DNA from: Siphonodentalium dalli | Lineage: Eukaryota; Mollusca; Scaphopoda; Gadilida; Siphonodentaliidae | DNA: 64,000 nt | Assembly: GCA_032622095.1 (NCBI GenBank) | Contig: CP136069.1 | Coordinates: 155,797,043-155,861,042, forward strand | Direction of reading: 5' to 3' | Part shown: positions 1-11,488 of the stretch, one piece after another | Numbering within the stretch: the stretch's first letter is position 1 | Layout of the letters: each line of letters opens with the position of its first letter | Position numbers and translations under genes: made by a program | Notes under the pieces: model-generated | The model's input: the letters and a program-made list of their open reading frames with translations, nothing else | Databases searched by the model: none | Told to the model about the DNA's origin: nothing

Positions 1-360
1 CAGTAACTGGATAGGGATTTGGGGTTTTTACTATCAAAACACGTCACGTGTAGAGTGTCCCATATAGATTGATCCACGTTTTCAAAACAAAATTATCGAG
101 AAGTGTCTGCAGTGAACGTTTTGATGAATGAAACTTAAATTAACAAAATTCCGAATGCGGTCGACTAAGGTTGTGTTTTTCTCGAAAACTGATATCTGAA
201 TTTTCTCTGAACTCCCGCCACAGCATAAATAGACATTGCCTATATTATATACGTCTTCCATTGATTATTGTATAACTTCTAAATTGACTATAGTATGACT
301 TCTAAATTGACTATACATGTATTTTAACTAATTAAACTAGCCCTGGTATGGAAAACGCTG
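1..360. repeat. Interspersed repeat, inverted partner of 23711-23990
   Basis: The reverse complement of this stretch reappears at about 23711-23990. Shared landmarks are GTTTTCCATACCAGGGCTA near one end and TTTTGATAGTAAAAACCC near the other, with the block around CGAAAACTGATATCTGA also matching. The copies differ by small insertions and substitutions. The copy here begins at or before the window edge. No coding capacity is recognised, and the family is unknown to me. Confidence 0.8.
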
Positions 361-665
361 TTATAGCCCATGTGCGGTTTACGGATCCCCGCACCAGGGT
401 TTACTGCCCGCAGCGGGGATAATAAGGTGACAAGCGTGACCAGATGTACGCTCTTTAAATAATTATGTGTTTCTACTGTGTCCCGCGCCGTCCAACTGAA
501 TAACCGGTATATGTCCACTATTGGCTTTTTCCATAATCAAATAAGGTCAATATATGCCAATGTCAATATTTAAGTCCAATACGAATCTATCTGCACGAGG
601 CTATATTGAAGTAGCATAAAAATAGATATGTCATGTGCGCGAAACGCGCACATATATATATATAT
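361..665. other. Unassigned AT-rich spacer ending in a TA run
   Basis: I see no gene, splice-like exon or recognisable element here. The stretch ends in a short TA dinucleotide run (about 649-665) directly against the first unit of the next repeat cluster. Confidence 0.6.
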
Positions 666-666
666 A

Positions 667-1470
667 CTAGAAGGTGACCCGACTTCGTCCGGGCTTTGAC
701 CTTGAATTGACCATTGTTAAGGTCAAGGTCAGGTGGGGTCAAACACCAACACCCCAAAAATGGTGGAAATCGGCCCAGCGGATACCGGGAAATCGGCCCA
801 GCGGATACCGAGATACCCTATGCATCAAATTTCGTCCGTAAAAATCCGCCAGTTTAACCCGATTTGATATCCACTCAAGTATATAAACGCGCCTCATATA
901 CACACGCTCATTAATTATCAAGTTTCAACGTAAAGATAAATTACCATCGGTGCCCGAGATATCGCCAAGACGTCTGAAACAGTCAAATGTATCGGCCGGT
1001 TACGCGTTAACGTGATCTAACGTTATGACCTCTAACGACGTCATAGAAGTTGCGCATTGTTTTTATCCTGATGGAAGATAGTACCACTTCTTCTTGATAA
1101 TTGAGGCAGATAACTAAAGCGGATACATACGCATTATATATCGTTGGAAAGAGGAACCACGAAAGATTCTCACAGTGTCATTATTATGACTGGCATTTTA
1201 TTATTCGCGCTGTTTCGAATCGATTTGTAAGCACCGAACTCAAATGAAAGTCCCGTAACACAGCGTAAAAACAGATTTGACCTCGGCACGTGATAAGTTG
1301 ACCTCGGATCTGAAAATTAATATGCCTATGTCACCCCGGCCGAAAATACCCCCACATACCAAGTTTCATCGAAATCGGTTCGGCCGTTTTCGAGTCCATT
1401 GATTACAGACAGACAGATACACACACACACACACCCTCACACACACAGATCTTCCAAAATATATAATAGA
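667..1470. repeat. Repeat unit 1 (804 bp, type A)
   Basis: Type A interior: a GGTCAAGGTCAGGTGGGGTCAAAC segment, a short internal duplication of AAATCGGCCCAGCGGATACCG, and the TTTGACCTCGGCACGTGA segment. It is nearly identical to unit 4 (2924-3681) except for about 45 extra bases near 917-962. Confidence 0.8.
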
Positions 1471-2204
1471 CTAGAAGGTGACCCGACTTCGTCCGGGCTT
1501 TGACCTTGAATTGTCCATTTTGAAGGTCAAGGTCAAGTGGGGTCACGATTTGACCAGTCCAAAACACTGCCCGGACAAAAGTACCCGACAAACGTGCCCG
1601 TCGAAATCCATCCGGTTTTACCAGATTTGACCTTTAATTGATCATTTTGAAGGTCAAGGTCAGGTCGGCGTCACGATTTGACCCGTCCAAAACACCCAGT
1701 GGACAAAAGTGGCCCTATGTATAAACTTTCGTCGAAATCCCATCAAAATTGGCGATTTGACCTTGAATTGACCCCATTTCAAGGTCACGTCGCACGGGAA
1801 AATGAATATGCTTATGAGACTGCCCATACGAAAGTATCCCCACATACCAAGTTTCATCGAAATCCCGTGATATTCGGGCGTTTGACCTTGAAATGACTCG
1901 ATTTCAAGGTCAAGGTCACGCCGCACGGGCAAATTAAACGGTTTATGCCACTCCCCGGCAGAAGGTACCCCCACATAACAAGTTTAATCGAAATCCCGTG
2001 ATATTCGGGCGTTTGACCTTGAAATTATCCGATTTCAAGGTCAATGTCACGTCGCACGTGCAAATTAATAGGCCTATGTTACTCCCCGACTGAACATACC
2101 CCCACATACCAAGTTTCATCGAAATCGGCTCGGCCGTTTTCGAGTCCATCGATTACAGACAGACAGACACACACACACACAGATCTTCCAAAATATATAA
2201 TAGA
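1471..2204. repeat. Repeat unit 2 (734 bp, type B)
   Basis: Type B interior: four to five successive modules pairing TTTGACCTTGAA with TTCAAGGTCA, separated by CACGTCGCACGGGCAAATTAATAGGC. Closest relative is unit 3 (2205-2923). Confidence 0.8.
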
Positions 2205-2923
2205 CTAGAAGGTGACCCGACTTCGTCCGGGCTTTGACCTTGAATTGTCCATTTTTAAGGTCAAGTGGGGTCACGATTTGACCAGTCCAAAACACTGCCA
2301 GGAACAAAAGTACCCGACAAATGTGCCCGTTGAAATCCATCAGGTTTTACCCGATTTGACCTTGAATTGATCATTTTGAAGGTCAAGATCAGGTCGGGGT
2401 CACGACTCGCCCGTCCCAAACACTCAGTGGACAAAAGTAACACTATGTGTCAACTTTCGTGGAAATCCCATCAAAATTCGCGATTTGACCTTGAATTGAC
2501 CCGATTTAAAGGTCAAGGTAACGTCGCACGGGCAAATGAATAGGCTTATGAGACTCCCCATGCGAAAGTACCCCCACATACCAACTTTCATCAAAATTCC
2601 GTGATATTCGGGTGTTTGACCTTGAAATGACCCGATTTCAAGGTCAAGTTCACGTCGCACGGGCAAATTAATAGGCTTATGCCACTCTCCGGCCAAAGGT
2701 ACCCCCACATACCAAGTTTCATCGAAATCCCGTGATATTCGGGCGTTTGACCTTGAAATGACCCGATTTCAAGGTCAATGTCACGTCGCACGGGCAAATT
2801 AATAGGCCTATGTCAATTCCCGGCCGAAATACCAAGTTTCATCGAAATCGGCTCAGCCGTTTTCGAGTCCATTGATTACAGACAGACATACACACACACA
2901 GATCTTCCAAAATATATAATAGA
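2205..2923. repeat. Repeat unit 3 (719 bp, type B)
   Basis: Close relative of unit 2 with the same module order. It ends in a shortened ACAGACATACACACACA tract. Confidence 0.8.
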
Positions 2924-3681
2924 CTAGAAGGTGACCCGACTTCGTCCGGGCTTTGACCTTGAATTGACCATTTTGAAGGTCAAGGTCAGGTGGGGGTCAA
3001 ACACCAACACCCCAAAAATGGTGGAAATCGGCCCAGCGGATACCGGGAAATCGGCCCAGCGGATACCGAGATACCCTATGCATCAAATTTCGTCCGTAAA
3101 AATCCGCCAGTTTAACCCGATTTGATTTCCACTCAAGTATATAAACGCGCCTCATATACACACGCTCATTAAAGATATCGCCAAGACGTCTGAAACAGTC
3201 AAATGCATCGGCCGGTTAAGCGTTAACGTGATCTAACGTTATGACCTCTAACGACGTCATAGAAGTTACGCATTGTTTTTATCCTGATGGAAGATAGTAC
3301 CACTTCTTCTTGATAATTGAGGCAGATAACTAAAACGGATACATACGCATTATATATCGTTGGAAAGAGGAAACACGAAAGATTCTCACAGTGTCATTAT
3401 TATGACTGGCATTTTATTATTCGCGCTGTTTCGAATCGATTTGTAAGCACCGAACTCAAATGAAAGTCCCGTAACACAGCGTAAAAACATATTTGACCTC
3501 GGCACGTGAAAAGTTGACATCGCATCTGAAAATCAATAGGCCTATGTCACCCCCCGGCCGAAAATACCCCCACATACCAAGTTTCATCGAAATCGGGTAG
3601 GCCGTTTTCGAGTTCATCGATTACACACACACACACACACACAGCTACACACACAGACAGATTTCCAAAATATATAATAGA
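2924..3681. repeat. Repeat unit 4 (758 bp, type A)
   Basis: Close copy of unit 1, including the doubled AAATCGGCCCAGCGGATACCG. The alternating A-B-B-A order argues for several insertions or for duplication of pairs of units. Confidence 0.8.
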
Positions 3682-5062
3682 CTAGAAGGTGACCCGACTT
3701 CGTCCGGGCTATTCAAAAACCAAATTTCAAGTCGATAGCTCCACCCGTTTCCGAGATCTGGTCTGCGCATGCGCGAATCTGGGTCGCACGGGTTCGGCGA
3801 CCCGATAAAATTCCTATCCGGGGCAAGATACATTCACATACCAAATTTTAAGTCGAAAGCTCCACCCGTTTCCGAGATATATATATTGCCCAATGTCATT
3901 TGCGGATACCTCGGCCGGTGATGAGTTAACGCGACATCGGCCGGTTAAGAGTTAAACGCGATCACGTCACGATCTCTTGACGGCGTAATATATTTACGGA
4001 ATGTTTTTCGATGACCGAAGCATGGTCCTGCGTTCTTCCCGATAATTAAGGTAGAAACTTTAAACGGACACATGCGTGTGATAAATCGATGGAAAGAGGA
4101 AGCGCCACAGATTCTAACCGTGCACATTATATGACTGGCAATTTATTATTCGCGCTATATCGAATCGATTTGTGAGCACCGAACTTAAATATATTAGCGC
4201 AAAACGGCGTAAAAACAGATTTGACCTCGGCACGTGAAAAGTTTATCTCGGATCTGAAATTTGATGAGCTCATATTGACCGCCTGGTCAAACTACACACA
4301 CGTACCAAGTTTCGTCCCGATCGGTCGAGAATCTTCCGATATCTGGTCTGCGCATGCGCGAAGCTGGCGTCGCACGGGCTCGGCGACCCGATAAAATTCG
4401 TATCCGGGGCAGATACATTCACATACAAATTTCAAGTCGATAGCTCCACCCGTTTCCGAGATCTCGTCTGCGCGTGCGCGAAGTGGGTGCCGCACGGACA
4501 AATTAATATGGCCATGCCACCCCCCCCCGGCCGAAAATACCCCCACATACCAAGTTTCATCGAAATCGGGTCAGCCGTTTTCGAGTTCATCGCGAACACA
4601 CACACACACGGACAGACAGATCTTCCAAAATATATAATAGACTAGCCGATGAGCCCGACGTTGTCCGGGCTATTCAAAAACCAAATTTCAAGTCGATAGC
4701 TCCACCCGTTTCCGAGATCTCGTCTGCGCATGCGATAGCTCCACCCGTTTCCGAGATCTCGTCTGCGCATGCGCGAAGCTGGCGTCGCACGTGCTCGGCG
4801 ATCCGATAAAATTCGTATCCGGGGCAAGATACATTCACTTAGCAAATTTCAAGTCGGTAGCTCCACCCGTTTCCGAGATCTCGTCTGCGCATGCGCGAAG
4901 CGGGTGCCGCACGGGCTCGCCAATACGAAAACGTCGACCGCCTGGTCAAACTACACACACGTACCAAGTTTCGTCCAGATCGGTCGAGAATCGTAGATTT
5001 GTATCACTGACAGACAAACATACATACAAACAGACAGAGGTCTTCAAAATATATTATAGATA
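3682..5062. repeat. Repeat units 5 and 6 (type C, 3682-4641 and 4642-5062)
   Basis: Both open with the family start but continue with GGGCTATTCAAAAACCAAATTTCAAGTCGATAGCTCC, then repeats of CACCCGTTTCCGAGATCTCGTCTGCGCATGCGCGAA. Unit 5 still carries the TTTGACCTCGGCACGTGAAAAG segment of type A. Unit 6 is shorter and ends at TTCAAAATATATTATAGATAG. Confidence 0.75.
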
Positions 5063-6974
5063 GCATTGTCACGAGTAAACCGTTCCATCTGACAATTCGA
5101 AAATCGCACTCTTGATGCGCCTGAACATTACCCATCAGATTCACTAGTCAAAATAATTGTATCTCGATGTTTAAACCCCCTCCCCCTTTACGATTTCTGA
5201 GGAATTTTCCAAAAGTCACACCCACCCCTAATCGCACTCTCCATTGGACAGGTTGCTATTAGAGTATAGCAGTCAAATTTTGGGGGCGTACCTACAATAT
5301 GCCGACGTATCTGCTACGGCATTACCTTGCTCTTTCATTAGCCCGTTTGGATTTGGCGGGAAAAATAGGTGCAATATTTCCGTTCCCCGTATAGCGCAAA
5401 GTCAAGGGAGAAAAAACGTTTAAGCGGTATATTCGGCTCCGAATCACTCTTCCAATTCGGAAAATTATAGCGCTGGACAATTAATTTCTGAATATTTCCA
5501 AATAAACGGAAAACTACCCCAATAGAAAAACAATATACTTCCTTGGTTACACCATGGAAGTATAATAATAGGGAAACCGCGAGGTGAAAGAATCGCAGTT
5601 TAGGTGCGGAAAATATGAAGTAGGATGATTATATGTTGTCCTAACATGTGTATGTTGATCTCAAATGTTTGGAATTGACCCACCCCTGCCTCGAAATTAG
5701 GTGACGGGATTAGGAAATTGTCAACCCGACCCAAAATTCGAACTTTGAAGGCCCGTAACTTCGTTATTTTCCAATAGATTTAAAAATTGTTTTCAGTTTT
5801 AAGATCTGCTACTATCCTAGATTGTATTTTATAAATTTCATCTGATTCGGAGACGAATAACATTTTGGTTAGTGACAAACATATTGGTCCAACTTCAAAT
5901 TTTAGGACCCATAACTCAACTATTTTCCAACGGATTTACGATCTGTTTCCAGTTTCGGGATCAACTTATATGGTAGATGTTATATTCCAAGTTTCATCTG
6001 ATTTTGAGACGAAACAAAATTTGGTACCACGGCCCACCCCTCCCCAGACCCACAATACTGAACCAAAACTGGCAAAATTTGGCCCACACCGAGCACTATT
6101 TATTCGGGATGCTTAGAAGTATGTGACTATATCCAATATTTGTCCGTTTGAAAGGAGATACAGCCAAAAGCCGATTGCCCAAAATTTGTCATTTTTGAGG
6201 GCTCACAACTCTGGTATTTCTACTCAGATTTCAAAAACTTTCGTTGTATATAATCTGCTTTATTCATACACTTAAATAGATGAGTTTTGTAACGAAAACA
6301 AATCATAAAATTTGGCCCCCACCCCAATGTAAAAATATGAAATCGACCATGTCCAGTTTTCGTTTTGGCACTGAATAGTCAATGACCCAGACGACTGTGA
6401 AAACCAAATGCAGTTATCTGGAATGATACGAGAGGACAGCTGAGTACAATGAATTCGAGGTTTGCCTATCTATGGGCGGTAACTCTGCACGGAGAGCGCG
6501 GACAACAGTTTTGATGCCCGTGGTCAGTAGAGTTGTGCATATAGTCCAAATTTGGATGCTCTGTTCCTCTTAATTTCCGAGATAGTAACATGATATTTTT
6601 TCAGATAAAGGGAGATAACTCCGCGGGAAAAACGCGGACAATATTCGTTATGCGTTCAATGCATTCAACACATTGGCCCCCACATACGTACCAGATTTTA
6701 GTTTACTACTTCTCATACGTTCAGAGATTAAGGCGTTGAAAAATGGTTAAGTATATTAATAATAATAAGAAAATAACCGTAAAAGGCCCATAACTCCGTC
6801 AAGAAACAATGGACCGATATGCGGGCACCTTTATTTTTAGTAGACCTCAGATGCCTACATTCGTTAGAGATTTCGCATTCCTATTGCAATTAGTTTCTGA
6901 GTATTTACAAATAAACGGAAAACGAACCCAATAGAAAAACAATATACTTCCTTGGTTACACCATTGAAGTATAA
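5063..6974. repeat. Diverged repeats, no gene
   Basis: About 5745-6330 holds three diverged units of 150-200 bp sharing CATAACTC..TATTTTCCAA..GATTT and TTTCATCTGATT..GAGACGAA. A separate 90-bp sequence (AAACAATATACTTCCTTGGTTACACCAT) occurs twice in the same orientation, at about 5484-5573 and 6888-6974. No splice-bounded exon or conserved domain was recognised. Confidence 0.65.
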
Positions 6975-7215
6975 TAACGCTCTTTGTGTTTACCATATCC
7001 GGATATAAACAAAAGCCAGGTTCCGTAACGTTTTTTGCTTTTGTGTACATCACAAAGGAAAAACATTTGACAATAACATACTGTTTATGTCATATTTCTG
7101 ATTGGTATAAGAACAAGGTCTGTCTATATTTTACTATTCTTTCTGTTTATGGCGGTTTTTGACGGAGGTGAATATTTTAACAGCATACCCACCGCCAACG
7201 CCGCCCGTGTCTTTA
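6975..7215. repeat. Repeat matching 52672-52915
   Basis: From AACGCTCTTT to CGTGTCTTTAA this stretch matches 52672-52915 in the same orientation. Shared strings include CATAACATACTGTTTATG and TTTCTGTTT(A/G)TGGCGGTTTTTGACGG. At 52.7 kb the sequence sits inside a larger inverted-repeat element as an apparent insertion, so it behaves as a mobile or duplicated unit of its own. Confidence 0.75.
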
Positions 7216-7299
7216 AACTCGGTCTCGTATTCTGGATAATATATTGTATGGTTGAGAATTGAAAGTACTTGCACACAATTTCCACCAGATTGCATGCTA

Positions 7300-7510
7300 A
7301 CATTCCCAGTTAGTCGTTATGACTCAACCCCAAGGCTGGTCATTTTGACTAACACAATTATAGTATGATGGCCTAATTAGTCGCTTTGACTAACATCCGC
7401 TATAGTCATTGTGTTTAAGTGTCTGTCTTAGTCGTTATGACTAGGCTAAGTTAGTCATCCTGCTGACAAACAGTTGACTAACCAAAGTTAGTCATATTAA
7501 TTAACTTTTT
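7300..7510. repeat. Cluster of TTAGTCA / TGACTAA inverted motifs
   Basis: About a dozen TTAGTC or GACTAA heptamer-like motifs alternate in orientation, forming short imperfect palindromes such as TTAGTCGTTATGACT. The cluster recurs in copy B at 57150-57360. Confidence 0.75.
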
Positions 7511-7892
7511 TTCTTCAGTGTTGGGGACAAAAGGAATTCCCCGGACTGATATCCCTCTAGCCACGCCCACGAATGCTCTCGGTGACAATCAATATAGTAC
7601 CTATATCTAGTATAAAACATTATGTAGTCGCAGTGGCTCGATTTACATCACCTATAAATCGATCTTTCCACAGCTGTCAATCAAATATTTTAGCAGATAT
7701 TTTCTACCAACCAGCGACTGAGCTGGTCGTTTTGCTGCAATTGCGACGCCCTCTTTGTTTGGATATACGATATATCATATGTTTATGCAATAATTATACT
7801 TAGATTGAATGGATATTTAATTAACTCAGATTTCTATGCAATGCGATCATATATGTTTTTCCTTCTTCTTTTTTTTTGGCATGATGCTATAC

Positions 7893-8342
7893 CTTCGATA
7901 AAATACAGGCTGATGCGAGCAGACCTGGTGGAAACATATAACATTTTGAGGGGCTTATACAACATGGATTCTACACAATTTTTCACATACAATACCAACG
8001 AAGCAACTCGGGGTCAAGGTTTCAAACTGCATGTTAGTCAGAAAACTAAAAATGTAAGGAAATTCACAGTCTCACAACGAGTGTGTATCGAATGGAACAA
8101 ACTACCTAACTATGTAGTTGAATCACCAACACTGACCATTTCATCGAAACTTTGGACTTTCATCTATCCGAACATAGATTTACCCACGACCTAGAAGAAT
8201 AATCCCCCAATATGCATCTGAAGACTCCAGTGCGATCCAAAGACATTGAAACATGTATACTCTATTAATCATTTATTTATTTGTAAAATTGAAATCATAA
8301 ATCCAAATTGGATTTGTTTCAATAAAAAAAAATATATTATAT
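7893..8342 (+). pseudogene. 5'-truncated non-LTR retrotransposon insertion (reverse transcriptase C-terminus)
   Basis: The frame from about 7900 to the stop after 8190 reads YRLMRADLVETYNILRGLYN, then TRGQGFKL and SQRVCIEWNKLPNYVVESPT. These are the familiar last 90 or so residues downstream of the reverse transcriptase core in CR1/Jockey-type non-LTR elements (R-L-x-x-D-L-I-E-T-Y; T-R-G; Q-R-V-x-x-x-W-N-x-L-P). A short 3' tail follows, ending in AATAAAAAAAAATA. Copy B of the segmental duplication reads straight from GGTGCTATAC to ATGGAATTGG, so this 450-bp block is an insertion with an intact empty site. Only the extreme 3' end is present, so it cannot be active. Confidence 0.85.
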
Positions 8343-8522
8343 ATGGAATTGGCAACATTTCAGCAGAAGTGGGTACATGTAGTTTTAGAAAACGCATCAG
8401 CCTTCTCACAATAGTACACAACCGGCAGATATATTCCATTTATTCCGGAAAACTGAACACGATTTGAAGGTTATATCACAGAGAATTTGGCGAGATTTGA
8501 ATACACATCTGGGGAACCTATG

Positions 8523-9050
8523 CAGTGTAGTGATAACAAATTTGACAAATAATTTCTCAATCCCATTCTGCAATTATGATGTCAATATGATCAGTCGGAA
8601 ATTAACAATAACACTTTGAATGTAGGTACCCACGAAATATTGGGATAACGATGCACACTGGTTATTTGGTATCTTCGTGAATCCGTAACAATAACTATTG
8701 TTCATCGTTACCACAATGGTTCTTGGGTAAGTACTTTCAAACTATTATTTCACACTTGTCGTAAGGACACCAGGAAGAGATTTAGAAATTATTTGTCTTA
8801 ACATTTTATGAATAAAATACCAGAATGTGTTATCAAGTGGTCTATATAGTTTCAGTATAATTTCATGTGAATGTCGCGAAAATGAGAGAACTCTTTCGGA
8901 AATCTAACAATAAAAATAATATCAAAGTTTGACGAAAATTCAACGCTTTCCTGTTCTAGCGATATATCATCTTAGAAAAAGGAAGAGTAACGATGTTCTA
9001 TAACCAATAAATAGTCCACTAAATTATCAAGTTAACTGGTCCATATGTAA
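8523..9050. other. Segment present in copy A, absent from copy B
   Basis: Copy B jumps from the equivalent of GGAACCTAT to GGTTCTACCAATAACCAG, so about 530 bp here is either an insertion in A or a deletion in B. It contains CACACTGGTTATTTGGTA (about 8654), the inverse of TACCAATAACCAGTGTG at about 9060, which hints at a foldback insertion. No coding region is recognised. Confidence 0.55.
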
Positions 9051-9496
9051 TAGGTTTTCTACCAATAACCAGTGTGAATCATTACCGTTACAAGTGTGCA
9101 TCCGTATCTGCCCCCCCCCCCCTTGTGTTACCCGGGCTACTGACATTTGCCTTCAAATACCCACATAACATGTATGATCGATTATTGCGAGACAATTGTG
9201 TGTAAATATACAGGCAAATTGCGATATCAAACGGGCAAATTACTGAGATTTTACTTCTTACATATACATGTAGTTCGATGTGATACAGATGCATTTTATA
9301 ACAATATTTGCTTTCGTTTGCTGGCACACTGCGTGTAGCCATCTGTATTGAAATGCCTGTAAGAAATGTCAGCCAAATTTGCCAGCTGTAAAACACATGC
9401 AGCCTTATTCAGTCCTCTATTGTGTATTGCCTGTAACATTTCCAGACATGTTTGTCAGCGTGTGACCACACCCTCAGTAAACACTTTTCTCTCCAG

Positions 9497-9793
9497 ATAA
9501 CATATTCGATGGATCCTACTGACTCCGCAGGGAACAATTTTGCTATGAGCAGTTGCGGTGTTATAACCATGGTCTATCCAGTAGATCTCACAGAAGTGAG
9601 ATACGTCATGGCTCGTATCCTAGCAACACATGGAGGGACTCCTGCCAACACAGGGACGGCAACGTTCATCTGGGGAATTATAAATTCGCAATGGCTAGAA
9701 ACAACGACCAAGACTTCGTCTACCGGGAACTGCTTCTCTGCAGGTAAGACAACTTGGTCGCTATCATTTGTCTCATGGTTATATATATTATAA
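9497..9793 (+). pseudogene. Frameshifted duplicate of the last cadherin exon
   Basis: The acceptor CTCTCCAG precedes ATAACATATTCGATGGATCC at 9497. The translation runs ITYSMDPTDSAGNNFAMSS and on through TGTATFIW, the second half of a cadherin repeat, nearly the same as the exon at 58343. Differences include the calcium-site aspartate of ATDGG becoming histidine (ATHGG) and a glycine becoming cysteine. The TTCTTCTGC of copy B is TTCTCTGC here, a one-base loss that replaces the hydrophobic C-terminal tail with an unrelated frame ending at the stop 9791-9793. CAG|GTAAGA at 9741-9749 would be a good donor, absent from copy B, so an alternative is an internal exon of a diverged paralogue. It lies 7 kb upstream of exon 1 and cannot belong to the same transcript in order. 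Confidence 0.8.
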
Positions 9794-9974
9794 CTTTTAC
9801 TTCACGTTTGCACGTTCAAGGATTATCTGTTTTGAAAGGTTACAGTGGTCTGAATATTTGTCCATATAGTCATCAGTGCAAACGTTTGGAGTATACTATT
9901 TTCATTTTGATGAACAAGTGATCAAGATTTTAATTAAATCATCTAACATCTCAATGAAAGATTGATAGTTTTGG

Positions 9975-10108
9975 CATGAGTGGATATGAACTAATCACAA
10001 ATATGTCTAATCACAAATAAAGTTTTATTCAAAGCATATAGCGATACTTGAGATACACTATGTTACTTATATACACCCATAATGCTTGGACATATATATT
10101 GTATGCCT
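9975..10108 (+). repeat. Interspersed repeat, second copy at 27522-27661
   Basis: GGCATGAGTGGATATGAACT ... AATCACAAATAAAGTTT ... TATTGTATG(C/T)CTGG recurs at 27522-27661 in the same orientation. In copy B the flanks join directly (GTTCTGGTAAC), so this is an insertion in copy A. Confidence 0.75.
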
Positions 10109-10220
10109 GGTAACTATATATGGACTCCATGCATCGAATCTACATGTCTTTAAAACCCGTGGTGTATATGTGACGAGAGTTAGAGTCTCATGCCATTATC
10201 ACACCACACTAACTTGTCAC

Positions 10221-10645
10221 CAAGTCTATATTTAGTGTGTCTGACATGTTCAGAATGAGGTTCCCAGTGGGTGTATTGAGTGACGCTATCCCACTCTCGC
10301 TATTCACCCTCTGGGAACCTCATTCTGTTTAGGCCTCAGCCGCTGTGGGAGACCTAGGATCAAATCGAAGTTCCCCAGTTGAAGTTGGTGATGTTCACCC
10401 ATTAGTCTCCTCAATTATGCAATTTATTTTCTGCAAATTAGGGAATATAGAAACTGAACAGAAAATTACTAAAAACAAATGTTAATTTGAGACTATAGAT
10501 ACTTAACAGAAGATGATGCCTTTGCAGAATGAGGTCTTCAGAAGATAAATATGGTGATGCTAGCCCGCTGTGCAGTATAGCCTAATTAAATTCACACTCT
10601 GTGGACCCCATTCTGCAAATGTTAGACACACTAAATCCAGGCTTG
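10221..10645. mobile_element. Foldback element with about 50-bp terminal inverted repeats, copy A
   Basis: The left end CAAGTCTATATTTAGTGTGTCTGACAT..CAGAATGAGGTTCCCAG is the imperfect inverse of the right end ..CCCCATTCTGCAAATGTTAGACACACTAAATCCAGGCTTG. Inside the left part sits a strong stem-loop (10252-10329) whose arms are CAGAATGAGGTTCCCAG and CTGGGAACCTCATTCTG. The equivalent in copy B is 59341-59764. At 425 bp with no coding capacity it resembles a MITE-like non-autonomous DNA element. Confidence 0.75.
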
Positions 10646-11488
10646 CGCCACACATAAAAATTCAAACTGACCTAAACAAATGGTTATCGTCTTTGCCACT
10701 TGTTTATTATTTACGCCCGATATGGGTGTTTTCTGTGAAAGTGTTTTTTTTACTTGTCAATGGAGCTGTGGACCAAATATGATTAAAAAGGTACTTGGAT
10801 ATTTTCGTACTCGAACCATATGGTTAGGAAAGGTATTTTCGTACTTCGTACTCGTTTTATTTCAGAGGGAGCATCAGCTATTATGTCGTGGTGTATATTT
10901 ACGTATCGCTTTGCGACAGGCGTCTCTCGATACATGCATTATTGAACCATGGCTTGCTGTCCGCATGCTAAGAAGTGTGCACCGAGTAATGGGAACGGGA
11001 ATTCATGCGTTAACCCTTAACACTGCGCGTTGTGTGTTTTGATTGTTCTTTAACCTGCTTTGTTGCATTGTTATTTGAACATCTTTCATTTATTTTCACA
11101 TGACATAAACCGGAATGCTATCTACTATTGCATGGGGAATGGAGGTTGGTATAAGAAATTTAATTCGCATATGAACCCTTCGAGCTGTTTGTTTATATCG
11201 GTGTTTAACATATGTTATATACTGTTGGTTAAGGAGTGTGATCTGATTTGATCCGGGAAAAACTCACTAGTTGTGATCCGACGATTTGGATTAGATCGTC
11301 AAACAATAATGGTATTTAGGGAAGAACATATATTCATAGAATAAAATACATACATATTGTCTCTCTTTATTGGTGGAGTAACAATCCATCTATGTCTGCA
11401 TGAGATGACTTGATGATATTGTAATAACTAGTACATAATGTGGATTAAAGACACCAAAGCATGGAGAGAGAAAATAAAAATATATTAA
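10646..11488. other. Duplicated non-coding flank
   Basis: This segment aligns with 59765-60620 of copy B with scattered substitutions and small gaps. No reading frame is conserved between the copies, and open frames here are interrupted at different places in copy B. I see no functional element. Confidence 0.65.

Larger units (their letters stand above)
667..5062. repeat. Cluster of six related interspersed-repeat units
   Basis: Six consecutive units each open with CTAGAAGGTGACCCGACTTCGTCCGGGC or a close variant (ctag at 667, 1471, 2205, 2924, 3682, 4642). They close with an ACAGACAGACACACA run followed by GATCTTCCAAAATATATAATAGA. Internal phrases such as CCAAGTTTCATCGAAATCGG and TGACCTTGAA...TTCAAGGTCA recur many times. 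Units at 667 and 2924 share one interior (CAAACACCAACACCCC). Units at 1471 and 2205 share another (ACGATTTGACCAGTCC). Units at 3682 and 4642 share a third (TCCACCCGTTTCCGAGATC). No protein is encoded; the small open frames are by-products of the repeats. This looks like a non-autonomous element family that accumulated head to tail, but the class is not determined. Confidence 0.85.

Noticed and set aside
9497-9743. Part of the cadherin gene as an upstream exon
   Set aside because: It lies before the signal-peptide exon and encodes the same half-repeat as the last exon, so it cannot be in the transcript in logical order.
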